A stretch of DNA of 64,000 nt from Gammaproteobacteria bacterium (lineage in GTDB: Bacteria > Pseudomonadota > Gammaproteobacteria > JAJPIJ01). The stretch lies in assembly GCA_021324815.1 (NCBI GenBank), contig JAJPIJ010000044.1, forward strand, positions 1 to 64,000. The letters run 5' to 3'. Position numbers and translations under genes: made by a program. Each line of letters opens with the position of its first letter. The stretch's first letter is position 1. Shown piece by piece: positions 49,133-57,270 of this stretch. Under the pieces are notes generated by a model. It made no database searches. It worked only from the letters and a program-made list of their open reading frames with translations, and had not been told where the DNA came from.

Positions 49133-49399
49133 CTAAATCGCCTGGCCGACGCCGGCCGCCCGCAGTATGGCCTCCTCCGGCCCGCGTCCAGCGCAGCAAT
49201 CGGCCAGCTTGCCGTTGATCACGACCGCGGGCACGGTACGGATGCCCAGGCTCTTCGCCCGCCTGGCTACTGCGGGTTCGTTCATGTCAAGGATCGTCAC
49301 CTCGCACGACGGACACGCAATCCGGTTGACGAGTTGGATGGTCTCCTCGCACGCGGGGCACCCCGCGCTGAACACTTCTATCTTTCTCTTGGTAGACAT
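49133..49399 (-). CDS. thioredoxin/glutaredoxin-like small protein
   Basis: The 88-aa protein has a thioredoxin-type redox motif CPAC (Cys14/Cys17) after a strand (KIEVFSAG), a second Cys pair CPSC, the cis-Pro segment IRTVPAVVINGKL, and a final CC pair (LADCCAGRG). This is the layout of small thioredoxin-fold proteins in mer-like operons. ATG 49399 follows AAGGAG by eight bases; a longer frame has no support. It ends the MerR operon, 13 bases after the MerC-like gene. Likely role: thiol exchange with a metal such as Hg (inference). Confidence 0.8.
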   Translation of the reverse strand: MSTKRKIEVFSAGCPACEETIQLVNRIACPSCEVTILDMNEPAVARRAKSLGIRTVPAVVINGKLADCCAGRGPEEAILRAAGVGQAI

Positions 49400-49412
49400 C
49401 TTGACGTCTCCT

Positions 49413-50177
49413 TTACGATGCGTTTGTCGTTTCAATCGGCTGTTGTTGCTGAGCGCATTTGGGGCAGGAGCCGATCTGACCTGCCCTCTTTGGCCACGCG
49501 TTCCACACGGACGCGGCCACAAGTCCCAAAAGCCCCGCATACACGAATGGGGCGGATGCGTATGCGAACTTGAAGGTCAGGATGAGGCCAACGGATGCCA
49601 TCCCCAGCATGAGCGGCCCGTAGCCACGGCGCGTCCTCGCGCGGAAGGCAAGGGCAAAAAGCGCGAGCCCGAGGAAACCCATGGTGACCGGCAACAGGAA
49701 CGTTGAATTAAGCAGGAAACCGAGGCCGAGCGACCCGAGGACGCCCGCATAGGCCGGCCAGCATGCGGGGCAGGTACCGACAGGCAGAAATGCGGCGCCC
49801 ACGCCCGGCACAAAGGCCAGGAAATGCCGCCAACCGCGCCCTCCCTCCGCTGGGCGGGCGGACGCAAACACCCCCTTCCCGAAGGCGGAGACGATGCTAT
49901 GAACCGGCGGCACGCCCTTGAGACCCTCGGCGTGGTGGTCGTAGATGCGGCAGGAATCGTGACCCTCGTTCGGTCCGGCTCCTGTCACGTCACGGCCATC
50001 CACGAGAATGGTTGGAGATCCATACTGTCGAACATAGGCCGGGATCCCGGGCGACTTCCGGTCCCATTCCGTCCAGGACGGTGGCAACCCGGCCTCGCTG
50101 AATCCTCTGAGCAGGGCTTCTCTGGCGCGCTCCGCGTTGGGACAGTCCATGTCGTAGATCAGCTCGACGCGCGGCAT
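49413..50177 (-). CDS. thioredoxin-like domain fused to a MerC-like membrane transporter
   Basis: A 254-aa fusion. Residues 1-~90 look like a thioredoxin-fold domain (ELIYDMDCPNAERAREAL, then YGSPTILVDGRDV and a DSCRIYD segment). Residues ~115-235 form four hydrophobic helices, with the Cys pair TCPACWPAYAGVLGSLGLG in the first, as in MerC mercury importers. The C-terminus CPKCAQQQQ adds another Cys pair. It overlaps merR by 19 bases. Proposed role: bind and move Hg(II) or a similar soft metal; I have not seen this exact fusion described. Confidence 0.75.
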   Translation of the reverse strand: MPRVELIYDMDCPNAERAREALLRGFSEAGLPPSWTEWDRKSPGIPAYVRQYGSPTILVDGRDVTGAGPNEGHDSCRIYDHHAEGLKGVPPVHSIVSAFGKGVFASARPAEGGRGWRHFLAFVPGVGAAFLPVGTCPACWPAYAGVLGSLGLGFLLNSTFLLPVTMGFLGLALFALAFRARTRRGYGPLMLGMASVGLILTFKFAYASAPFVYAGLLGLVAASVWNAWPKRAGQIGSCPKCAQQQQPIETTNAS

Positions 50178-50587
50178 GATTCTTCCTTTTCACAATCGAA
50201 GGCCTCAAGAATCGGGCACTGGCTGACGGGCCCCCTGCCCGGGCATTCGTCGATGAGATTGATCAAAACCTTGCGCATCGCCTGAAGCGCTCTGACCTTG
50301 TCATCGATGTCAAGCACCTTGGCCTCCGCGCGGCGGCGGACATCCGCGCATTGGATTCCGGGCGTGGTCCGCAGCGCAAGCAGGCCCTTGATCTCTTTCA
50401 GGGTGAATCCAAGTCCCTGCGCGCGCTTGATGAAGCGCACGCGCAGCACCGCGTCGCCGGGGTACGCCCGGTAGTTCGACTCGGTGCGGGGTGGCTTGGG
50501 CAGCAGGCCCCGGCGCTCGTAGTAATGAATCGTCTGCAGGTTCACGCCCGCCCGTCTGGCGACCTCACTGACCTTGAGACTTGTCAT
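50159..50587 (-). CDS. merR: MerR, Hg(II)-type metalloregulator
   Basis: The 142-aa MerR-family regulator has the N-terminal winged helix (KVSEVARRAGVNLQTIHYYE) and a dimerisation helix. Three cysteines, 80, 115 and 124, have the same spacing as the Hg(II) ligands Cys82/117/126 of Tn501 MerR, including ECPGRGPVSQC. This makes a mercury response likely. ATG 50587 matches the family start; 17 more upstream residues are possible but overlap the operator. It is the first gene of its own operon and should both repress and activate the promoter at 50607-50638. Confidence 0.88.
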   Translation of the reverse strand: MTSLKVSEVARRAGVNLQTIHYYERRGLLPKPPRTESNYRAYPGDAVLRVRFIKRAQGLGFTLKEIKGLLALRTTPGIQCADVRRRAEAKVLDIDDKVRALQAMRKVLINLIDECPGRGPVSQCPILEAFDCEKEESCRASS

Positions 50588-50606
50588 TGGCTCATCTCCG
50601 AAATGC

Positions 50607-50638
50607 AATCTGCACCCTATACCAAAGTATAGAGTCAA
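50607..50638 (-). promoter_or_regulatory. MerR-type promoter/operator
   Basis: On the minus strand TTGACT (50638-50633) is followed by the dyad CTATAC-TTTG-GTATAG (50632-50617) and CAGATT (50612-50607), a 20-base spacer. A long spacer with a dyad between -35 and -10 is the hallmark of MerR-activated promoters and closely parallels the Tn501/Tn21 mer promoter, which begins TTGACTCCGTAC. It lies about 20 bases before merR. Confidence 0.7.
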
Positions 50639-50756
50639 GAGTCCTCTGGAATGTTTCGCGCAGAAAGCCCGTCACCGGCTTTTCAATGTCGAACTGCAAG
50701 CGTCCCAGCCACTTGGGTTTCCCCGCGGATGAGAGAGTTGGTGCGGAAATCCGCTC

Positions 50757-50833
50757 ACACCTGCCCGGCTGTTATGATGGCAGGTGTTACAGAGTACCGA
50801 CCTCAGAACCATCCCTGGTTTTGAGGTCGGTAC
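50757..50833. terminator. two consecutive hairpins after the lipoprotein gene
   Basis: GTACCGACCTCAGAACCA pairs with TGGTTTTGAGGTCGGTAC (50794-50833; one mismatch), ten bases beyond the stop of the minus-strand lipoprotein gene. A second hairpin ACACCTGCC / GGCAGGTGT spans 50757-50787. Neither is followed by a T-run, so Rho-independent termination is uncertain, but the stable pair could protect the mRNA end or insulate merR. Confidence 0.5.
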
Positions 50834-50843
50834 TGCTGCCTAC

Positions 50844-51047
50844 TTACTTGGACTGGCAGCGCCAGTTGCTGAGCTTGGGCGGCCCCTGCCAGGAGCAGTT
50901 TTGCGCCGCCTTCTCCTCGAACCTCGCCATGCTCACCCTGTCTGGTTTCGTCCCCGCGGTGGAGCTTGCGCAGCCCGCGGTCAGGGCAACGGCGCCGAGC
51001 GCGATTGCCACAATGAATGATTTGTAAAGTGTATTCGTGTTTTTCAT
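50844..51047 (-). CDS. small lipoprotein, function unknown
   Basis: The 67-aa protein begins MKNTNTLYKSFIVAIALGAV with a lipobox LTAGC, so the mature lipoprotein is only about 43 residues. It is polar, with the C-terminal CSWQGPPKLSNWRC giving two cysteines that could form a disulfide. ATG 51047 is eight bases after GGAGG; an upstream ATG at 51053 is too close to that site. Monocistronic, followed by two hairpins. Not recognised as a known family. Confidence 0.65.
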   Translation of the reverse strand: MKNTNTLYKSFIVAIALGAVALTAGCASSTAGTKPDRVSMARFEEKAAQNCSWQGPPKLSNWRCQSK

Positions 51048-51135
51048 GACCATGTCCTCCAGTATCCAGGAATCAAATGAGTACAGTGCAACTTTAGAAA
51101 CCGGGATGGCCGGTTTCACAATGGAGGAAAATGAT

Positions 51136-51573
51136 TTACAAACGCAGACGTCCGGTCAGGAGATATATCCAATAGCCTTCATGGAAATGAAGGGAAGCGG
51201 CAAAGGCGGATGCCTTATTTCCCCGTGACGGCAAATCGAATATCGACGCAGGAAATGGAAAGCCTGTGGCCGGTGATGATTGCAGCGGCTTTTGTTTGCC
51301 GGCGGTATTAAAGGCCGCAATTGTTTGAACTGAACATCCCTGCAACGACGATGCTGTACAACAACCGGATGGGGCGCTACCCATATAAGCAGCGCAATGG
51401 CCGGACATTTTGCAATTGGCTGTTGCCTGCGACGCACAGCAGCAGTTTGCAGTGAGGTCCTTAATGGCATCGCAGGAATACGCCACCTGCTCAAAGGGCA
51501 ATTGCACAACCATGACGAAGGCGGCAACCCACCCCAAGGTCCGATGCGCAATTTTAAGCCGTTTGCTCATCAT
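51136..51573 (-). CDS. Cys-rich secreted small protein, function unknown
   Basis: About 145 aa. A hydrophobic segment after the start (LGWVAAFVMVVQLPFEQVAYS) could be a signal peptide or membrane anchor. A cluster of cysteines follows (LTANCCCASQATANCKMSGHC, in two parts, then SGCCTASSLQGCSV), nine or more in about 50 residues, then a low-complexity tail. Metal binding or multiple disulfides are possible. The start is uncertain: ATG 51573, 51570, or the ATGs up to 51609. Lower G+C than the core genes. An FNR-type box lies directly upstream. Confidence 0.5.
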   Translation of the reverse strand: MMSKRLKIAHRTLGWVAAFVMVVQLPFEQVAYSCDAIKDLTANCCCASQATANCKMSGHCAAYMGSAPSGCCTASSLQGCSVQTIAAFNTAGKQKPLQSSPATGFPFPASIFDLPSRGNKASAFAASLHFHEGYWIYLLTGRLRL

Positions 51574-51597
51574 AAAACTCAGGCGCATGGGCCAAAT

Positions 51598-51650
51598 TAA
51601 ATATGGCACTTCGCGCCGGTGATCGTTTGATCCAGATCAACGATCACCGG
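51598..51650 (-). promoter_or_regulatory. perfect FNR/ANR box inside a large palindrome
   Basis: TTGATCCAGATCAA (51627-51640) matches TTGAT-N4-ATCAA exactly. Perfect 12-base arms CCGGTGATCGTT (51616-51627) and AACGATCACCGG (51639-51650) extend the symmetry to 35 bases. On the minus strand TATTTA (51603-51598) or CATATT lies 21-23 bases further on, class II spacing for the Cys-rich gene. The structure could also act as a hairpin. Confidence 0.55.
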
Positions 51651-52039
51651 TAAAGTCTCTCTCCTGGGTTGGATGAATTGCCATTTCATACGTTCCGTCT
51701 TCTGTATCCGGCTCTATATCGCCACGCCAACTTGACTCGGTCTCAATAAAATTCTTTGCAATCAAGGGATTCATTTTGAATGCCTGATCGCGGACTCCCC
51801 AGCTTCTCAAGATTTGCCCGCGACAATTTGTGGAAGCCGCAAATTATTGCAAACGCATCCGCAGGGAATTCATGCATCGAAAGTGTGCAATGCTGCATGG
51901 TGGTGCACCACGCTGATGCGCTGAAACTCCAGCTTGTTGATGCTGGATGGCGTAACACAAAGTAAATAAAAGAGAATTTTTATTGGCATGGCATCTGCTG
52001 GGTTTAGGACATCGGATTCAACTATCGGGGCCTCCATCA
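51651..52039. other. 389-base A/T-richer spacer without a clear gene
   Basis: Short frames exist on both strands (about 60-70 codons near 51743-51965) but lack ribosome sites and family features. A TTGACT at about 51730 has no good partner -10. Composition is lower in G+C than the flanking operons. I see no repeat, RNA gene or mobile element in it. Confidence 0.4.
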
Positions 52040-52537
52040 ATGTTGCGTGCCAGTCTAACTGCCTCCGCTTGCCTGCTGGCGTCGTTTGCCACCACTGCTG
52101 CGCTCTCCGCGGAGTTCGATACTGCGGTTCCCTTGCAGGAGAAGGGCGTGGCGACCTATTACGTCTCCGCTGACTTCGACGGCCGGGCGCTGGATGATTT
52201 TCTGGTGGACACCGGCTCGGGCTACGTCAGTATCAGCGAGAAGACCTTGAAAACTCTCAGAGACCTCGGGCGCGTCGAGTATTTGCGCAAAAGCACGGGC
52301 GTCATGGCGGACGGAACGGAAATATCGGTGCCGGTTTATCGCATCGCCAGCATGCGCATCGGCAGCTGCGACGTCCGCGATGTCGAGGCCGTGGTCTTCG
52401 CGGGCGCCGATCATCAGATCCTCGGCCTGAGCGCGCTCAAGAAGGTGGCCCCCTTCGCGCTGTCCGTCGAACCGCCCAAGCTGATGCTCAGCCATTGCCA
52501 GGACGCCCCCGCCTCACTGGTGATGCAAGCCAATTGA
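52040..52537 (+). CDS. periplasmic retropepsin-like aspartic protease
   Basis: The 165-aa protein has a signal peptide (MLRASLTASACLLASFATTA ... LSA) and a single retroviral-protease-like domain. The catalytic motif is LVDTGSGYVSI near residue 53, with a flap segment around TGVMADGTEISVPV and the second structural element QILGLSALKKV. Proteins of this size would act as dimers. It is a lone plus-strand gene converging on cusA with nine bases between. ATG 52040 gives a good signal peptide; a longer frame does not. Substrate unknown. Confidence 0.75.
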   Translation: MLRASLTASACLLASFATTAALSAEFDTAVPLQEKGVATYYVSADFDGRALDDFLVDTGSGYVSISEKTLKTLRDLGRVEYLRKSTGVMADGTEISVPVYRIASMRIGSCDVRDVEAVVFAGADHQILGLSALKKVAPFALSVEPPKLMLSHCQDAPASLVMQAN

Positions 52538-52546
52538 TGGCGTAGT

Positions 52547-55500
52547 TCATTGCGATTTCAATCCCCGGCCGCGGGTCAGGAAGTAGGCCGCCGGGAGCAC
52601 GAACATCGACAGCAGCGGCGCCGTCACCATGCCGCCGACCATCGGCGCGGCGATGCGTTGCATCACCTCCGACCCCGTGCCCTGCCCCCAGAACAACGGC
52701 AACAGGCCGGCGATGACCACCGCCACGGTCATGGCCAGCGGCCGCACGCGCAGCGCGGCGCCCTCCATGATCGCCTGCGCCAGATCGGCCACGCTGTTCA
52801 GGCGCCCTTCATCCTTGCGCCGCTGCACGGCCTGGTCCACGTAAATCAGCATCACCACGCCGAACTCCGCCGCCACGCCGGCCAGGGCGATGAAGCCCAC
52901 CGCCGAGGCGATGGACATGTTGAATCCCAGGAGATAAATCAGCCACAGCCCGCCGACGAGCGCGAACGGCAGGGTCGTCATGATCAGCAGCGCCTCGGTC
53001 AGCCTGCGGAAGATGAGGTACAGCAGCACGAGGATGATGCCGAGCGTGAACGGCACCACCACCTCCAGGCGCTTGGTGGCGCGCTCAAGATATTCATACT
53101 GGCCAGACCAGGATATGGAATAGCCCGGCGGCAGCTTGATGTGTTCGGCAACCGCGCGCTGCGCGTCGCGCACGTAGGAGCCCAGATCCCGGTCGCGGAT
53201 GTCCACGTAAATCCAGCCGTTCGGGCGCGCGTTCTCGCTTTTGATCATGGACGGGCCGTCGGTGACGACGAGTTGCGCCACGGCGCCCAGCGGTACGGTC
53301 GCGCCGGCCATCGTCACCAGCGGCAGTTCCTTCAACTTTTCCACCGAGTCCCGCAGTTCTCGCGGATAGCGGATGTTGACCGGGAAGCGCTGCAGGCCCT
53401 CGATGGTCTGCGTCACGTTCTCGCCGCCGATGGCGTACGTCACCACGTCCTGCACGTCCTCGACGTTGAGGCCGTAGCGCGCCGCCGCCGCCCGGTCTAT
53501 CTTCACCTCGACGTAACGGCCGCCGGTGACGCGTTCGGAGAAGGCCGAGGACGTTCCGGGAACGGCCTTGATCAACTGCTCGATCTGCGCGCCGATGCGC
53601 TCGATGACCTTCAGGTCCGGGCCCGCCACCTTGATGCCCACCGGGCTCTTGATGCCGGTGGCGAGCATGTCGATGCGGTTGCGGATGGGCTGCACCCAGA
53701 TGTTAGCGTAGCCGGGAATGCGCAGCGCCGCGTCGAGTTCCGCCGTCAGCTTGTCGATGGTCATGCCCGGCCGCCACTGGTTTTCGGGTTTGAATTCGAT
53801 GGTGGTCTCGGACATCTCCAGCGGCGCGGGATCGGTGGCGGTCTCGGCGCGGCCCGCCTTGCCGAATACGCTCTTCACCTCCGGGAATTGCTTGATCATT
53901 CGATCCGTCTGCTGCAGCAGTTCCGCCGCCTTGCCCGCGGACAGGCCCGGCAGCGCGGTGGGCATGTACAGCAATGTCCCTTCGTTCAGCGGCGGCATGA
54001 ATTCGCTGCCGACGTTCCGGATCGAGTACGCCGTTCCCGCCAGCAGCAGGATGGCTCCGCCCAGGGTGAGCCACGGCCACCGCAGGACCCAGCCGATGAC
54101 CGGACGGTAAATTGCGATCAGCGCCCGGTTCAGCGGATTTTTTGACTCATCGAGGATGCGGCCGCGGATGAAGGCGACCATGAGCACCGGGACGAGGGTC
54201 ACCGACAGGCCCGCGGCCCCCGCCATCGCGTAGGTCTTGGTGTAGGCCAGCGGCGAGAACAGCCTCCCCTCCTGCGCCTCCAGGGTGAACACCGGCACGA
54301 ATGAGAGGGTGATGATCAGCAGGCAGAAGAACAATGCCGGACCCACCTGCGCGGCGGCCGTGCCGATCAACTCCATTCGGGTTGCCGCATCCGGTTCCGC
54401 GACTGAAATCCCCCCTCGCCCCCCTTTCCCAAAGGGGGGAACCGAACCGCGCCCCCTTAGCAAAAGAGCTTGTCCTGAGCTTGTCGAAGGAGGGCCGCCC
54501 GACAGGGCGGGGGGATTTTTGTGCCGCCACGCCTCCAGATGCTTGTGGGCGTTCTCGATCATGACGATGGCCGCGTCCACCATGGCGCCGATGGCAATCG
54601 CGATGCCGCCCAACGACATGATGTTGGCGTTGACGCCCTGATGGCGCATGACGATGAAGGACATCAGTACGCCGAGCGGCAGCGTGATGATGGCGACGAG
54701 GGACGAGCGCAGGTGGAACAGGAAGACCATGCACACCAGCGCGACGACGATGAATTCCTCGATCAGCTTGTGCTTGAGATTATCCACGGCCCGCAGGATC
54801 AGATCGGAGCGATCGTAGGTCGGCACGATCTGCACGCCTTCCGGCAGGCCCTTCTTGAGTGACTCCAGTCTGGCCTTGACGGCGTCTATGGTTTCCAACG
54901 CGTTCTTGCCAAAGCGCATCACGATGATGCCGCCCACGACCTCGCCCTCACCGTCCAGCTCGGAGATGCCGCGGCGGATCTCCGGCCCGCGCTGCACCCA
55001 GGCCACGTCCTTGAGCAGGATGGGCGTACCGTCGGGTCCCAGTCCCACCGGCACGGCGCGGAAATCATCGAGCGTCTTCAAATAGCCGGTGGCGCGCACC
55101 ATGTACTCGGCCTCGCCCAGTTCCAATACCGAGCCGCCGGTCTCGCTGTTGGCCTTTTGCACGGCCTCGACGATGCGGCTTTGCGGGATGCGGAAGGCGC
55201 GCAGGCGATCGGGGTTGAGCACGATCTGGTAGGCCGGCACGAAGCCGCCGACGCTGGCGACCTCGGCCACATTGGGAACGGTCTTGAGTTCGTACTTCAG
55301 GAACCAGTCCTGCAAGGCGCGCAACTCGGCGATGCTGTGCTTGCCGGTCTTGTCCACCAGCGCGTATTCATAGACCCAGCCGACGCCGGTGGCGTCCGGG
55401 CCCAGTGATGCCTTCGCGCTGGGCGGCAGCCTTCCTTGCACCTGCGAGAGGTATTCCAGCACGCGCGAGCGCGCCCAGTAAAGGTCGGTGCCGTCTTCGA

Positions 55501-55789
55501 ACAGCACGTACACGAAGGAGTCGCCGAACATGGAATAGCCGCGCACGACCTTGGCGCCGGGCACCGACAACATGGTCGTGGCCAGCGGATACGTGACCTG
55601 GTCCTCCACCACCTGCGGCGCCTGTCCCGGATAGCTGGTCTTGATGATCACCTGCACGTCGGAGAGATCAGGAATGGCGTCCAGCGGCGTGTTCAGCATG
55701 CTGTACACGCCCCAGGCGCTGATCATGACCGTGGCCATCAGCACCAGGAAGCGGTTGTGGATGGACCAGCGGATGAGCGCGGCGATCAT
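52547..55789 (-). CDS. cusA: CusA-type heavy-metal RND efflux pump
   Basis: Inner-membrane RND transporter of 1080 aa, exporting Cu(I)/Ag(I) with CusB and CusC. It opens [20 protein letters not shown] and has [15 protein letters not shown], the proton-relay Asp in [21 protein letters not shown] (split here; TM4), and the mirrored second half from about [14 protein letters not shown]. The HME-RND subfamily is clear; Cu/Ag rather than Zn/Co/Cd is judged from CusA-like sequence. Residues about 424-462, just after TM4, are encoded by repeat element copy B and have no counterpart in E. coli CusA; the frame stays open. The start overlaps the cusB stop in ATGA. Confidence 0.92.
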   Translation of the reverse strand: MIAALIRWSIHNRFLVLMATVMISAWGVYSMLNTPLDAIPDLSDVQVIIKTSYPGQAPQVVEDQVTYPLATTMLSVPGAKVVRGYSMFGDSFVYVLFEDGTDLYWARSRVLEYLSQVQGRLPPSAKASLGPDATGVGWVYEYALVDKTGKHSIAELRALQDWFLKYELKTVPNVAEVASVGGFVPAYQIVLNPDRLRAFRIPQSRIVEAVQKANSETGGSVLELGEAEYMVRATGYLKTLDDFRAVPVGLGPDGTPILLKDVAWVQRGPEIRRGISELDGEGEVVGGIIVMRFGKNALETIDAVKARLESLKKGLPEGVQIVPTYDRSDLILRAVDNLKHKLIEEFIVVALVCMVFLFHLRSSLVAIITLPLGVLMSFIVMRHQGVNANIMSLGGIAIAIGAMVDAAIVMIENAHKHLEAWRHKNPPALSGGPPSTSSGQALLLRGRGSVPPFGKGGRGGISVAEPDAATRMELIGTAAAQVGPALFFCLLIITLSFVPVFTLEAQEGRLFSPLAYTKTYAMAGAAGLSVTLVPVLMVAFIRGRILDESKNPLNRALIAIYRPVIGWVLRWPWLTLGGAILLLAGTAYSIRNVGSEFMPPLNEGTLLYMPTALPGLSAGKAAELLQQTDRMIKQFPEVKSVFGKAGRAETATDPAPLEMSETTIEFKPENQWRPGMTIDKLTAELDAALRIPGYANIWVQPIRNRIDMLATGIKSPVGIKVAGPDLKVIERIGAQIEQLIKAVPGTSSAFSERVTGGRYVEVKIDRAAAARYGLNVEDVQDVVTYAIGGENVTQTIEGLQRFPVNIRYPRELRDSVEKLKELPLVTMAGATVPLGAVAQLVVTDGPSMIKSENARPNGWIYVDIRDRDLGSYVRDAQRAVAEHIKLPPGYSISWSGQYEYLERATKRLEVVVPFTLGIILVLLYLIFRRLTEALLIMTTLPFALVGGLWLIYLLGFNMSIASAVGFIALAGVAAEFGVVMLIYVDQAVQRRKDEGRLNSVADLAQAIMEGAALRVRPLAMTVAVVIAGLLPLFWGQGTGSEVMQRIAAPMVGGMVTAPLLSMFVLPAAYFLTRGRGLKSQ
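54406..54518. repeat. miniature inverted-repeat element, copy B, inside cusA
   Basis: 113 bp bounded by AAATCCCCCC and GGGGGATTT, with an inner hairpin CCCCTTTCCCAAAGGGG (54421-54438) and a TTGTCCTGAGCTTGTCGAAG segment (54470-54489), a motif I know as a frequent dispersed repeat in proteobacteria. Copy A with the same ends is at 6106-6212. It lies in frame within the cusA coding sequence. Confidence 0.8.
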
Positions 55790-57270
55790 TGCTGCGCCCC
55801 CTCTCCCTGACCCTCTCCCGCGAGGGGAGAGGGGACATTATTTGTTGAGGCTCCGCGTCCTTCCCCCTCCCCCACACCGGGAGAGGAGACTCCATTCTGT
55901 GGCGCACCGTGTCCTTCTCCTTCTCGCCCACCGGGAGAGGGAACTCCATCTCCCTCCCCCCTTGTGGGGGAGGCCTGTCCTGAGTCCCGTCGAAGGGGCT
56001 GGGGAGAGGGGGCCATGCGCGACAATGCGCCGCGCAGGTTGGCTTCGGAATCAATCAAAAATTGCCCCGAGGCCACGACTTGCTGACCCTCTTGCAGCCC
56101 CTTGCGGATTTCAATCCTGCCTCCGGCCTCATCTCCGGTCGTCACCTCCTGCGGGCGGAAACGCCCCTGCCCTTCGGCGACGATGATCACGCTGCGCGTC
56201 CCGGTCTTGATCAGGGCCTCGCTGGGTACCAGCAGTACCTCGCGCTGTTCACCGCCGGCGATGACCACCGAGGCATACATGCCGGGCTTGAGCTCCAATC
56301 CGGGATTGTCGAGCACGATGCGCGCCTTCAGCGTGCGGGTCTCGGCCGTCATCTCCGGGTAGACGTAATCCACGCGGCCCCTGAAGATCCGGCCCGGCAA
56401 TGCCTGAACGCCCGCCTCGGCCGGCTGACCCCGGGCCACCCAGGCCGCCTGCGCCTCGGTGATCTGCGCCGTGACCCAGACCCGCGACAGATCCACCACT
56501 TTAAACAGGCTCATGCCGGGACTCACCTGCGCGCCTTCGCGCACGCCGAGTTCGGCAATCACGCCGTCGATCGGGGAGTAAAAATCCACGCGGCGCTGGG
56601 CCTTGCCGGCTTTTTCAATCCGCGCAATCTGCCCATTGCTCAAGCCCAGGAAGGACAATCGCTCGCGCGAGGCCTGCGCCAGGGTGTCCGTGTCGGGATG
56701 CTCGCGCGCCGCCTGCAACGCCAGCAGGAATTCCTGCTGCGCCGCCAGCAGATCCGGGGAATAGACCTCGGCCAGCAATTGCCCCCTGCGCACCGGGTCG
56801 TTGACCGCGCGGACATGCAGCTTCTCCACCCAGCCGGCGGCGCGCGACTGCACCACCTCGATGCGGTTCTCATCGATCGCCACATTGCCGGTGGTGCGCA
56901 CCTCCCGCGCGATGGTCCCGCGCTCAACGGCGGCGGTGCGGATGCCGAGATTCTGCAGCATGCGTGGGTTGATCGTGATGGTGCTCTCCTGTTTTCCGCC
57001 ATCCTCCTCCGCGTACATGGGCACCAGCTGCATGTCCATGAAAGGCGATTTGCCGGGTTTGTCGAAGTGCTGATCGGGGTGCATCGGGTCGTACCAGTAC
57101 AATGCTTTTTTCGGTTCACCCCGCCCGGCATTCGTTTCCCCGCCGCCTTCCTTCCAGAAAGAAAACCACCTGCTCCAAGAGGGGGCCCAATTCTCCGGAA
57201 GAGGCGCAAACCAAAGGCCTGCGGCCGCAATGCCCATGATGAGAAGCGCAATGACAACGGGCCTTTTCAC
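55786..57270 (-). CDS. cusB: CusB-type periplasmic adaptor of the RND pump
   Basis: Membrane-fusion protein of 494 aa linking CusA to CusC. It has an N-terminal anchor ([17 protein letters not shown]), a heavy-metal-binding [19 protein letters not shown] module (about 53-80), barrel-sandwich and hairpin domains, and [19 protein letters not shown]. The normal family end is near [18 protein letters not shown] (about 418). The last ~76 residues are Gly/Glu/Pro/Ser-rich and are encoded entirely by G-rich palindromic repeats (55795-56015), so the natural stop has been replaced. Overlaps cusA and cusC by four bases each. Confidence 0.92.
   Translation of the reverse strand: MKRPVVIALLIMGIAAAGLWFAPLPENWAPSWSRWFSFWKEGGGETNAGRGEPKKALYWYDPMHPDQHFDKPGKSPFMDMQLVPMYAEEDGGKQESTITINPRMLQNLGIRTAAVERGTIAREVRTTGNVAIDENRIEVVQSRAAGWVEKLHVRAVNDPVRRGQLLAEVYSPDLLAAQQEFLLALQAAREHPDTDTLAQASRERLSFLGLSNGQIARIEKAGKAQRRVDFYSPIDGVIAELGVREGAQVSPGMSLFKVVDLSRVWVTAQITEAQAAWVARGQPAEAGVQALPGRIFRGRVDYVYPEMTAETRTLKARIVLDNPGLELKPGMYASVVIAGGEQREVLLVPSEALIKTGTRSVIIVAEGQGRFRPQEVTTGDEAGGRIEIRKGLQEGQQVVASGQFLIDSEANLRGALSRMAPSPQPLRRDSGQASPTRGEGDGVPSPGGREGEGHGAPQNGVSSPGVGEGEGRGASTNNVPSPLAGEGQGEGAQQ
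55795..56015. repeat. G-rich palindromic repeat array forming the cusB 3' end
   Basis: At least four units of the family seen at 113-375: CCCTCTCCC arms facing GGGAGAGGG, for example 55799-55833, 55862-55888, 55914-55940 and 55950-56012. A CCTGTCCTGAGTCCCGTCGA segment lies near 55975. The array is read through by cusB in its own frame. Confidence 0.8.

Noticed and set aside
51743..51965. Short frames on both strands in the 51651-52039 spacer
   Set aside because: No ribosome site, no recognisable family and overlapping frames on opposite strands.
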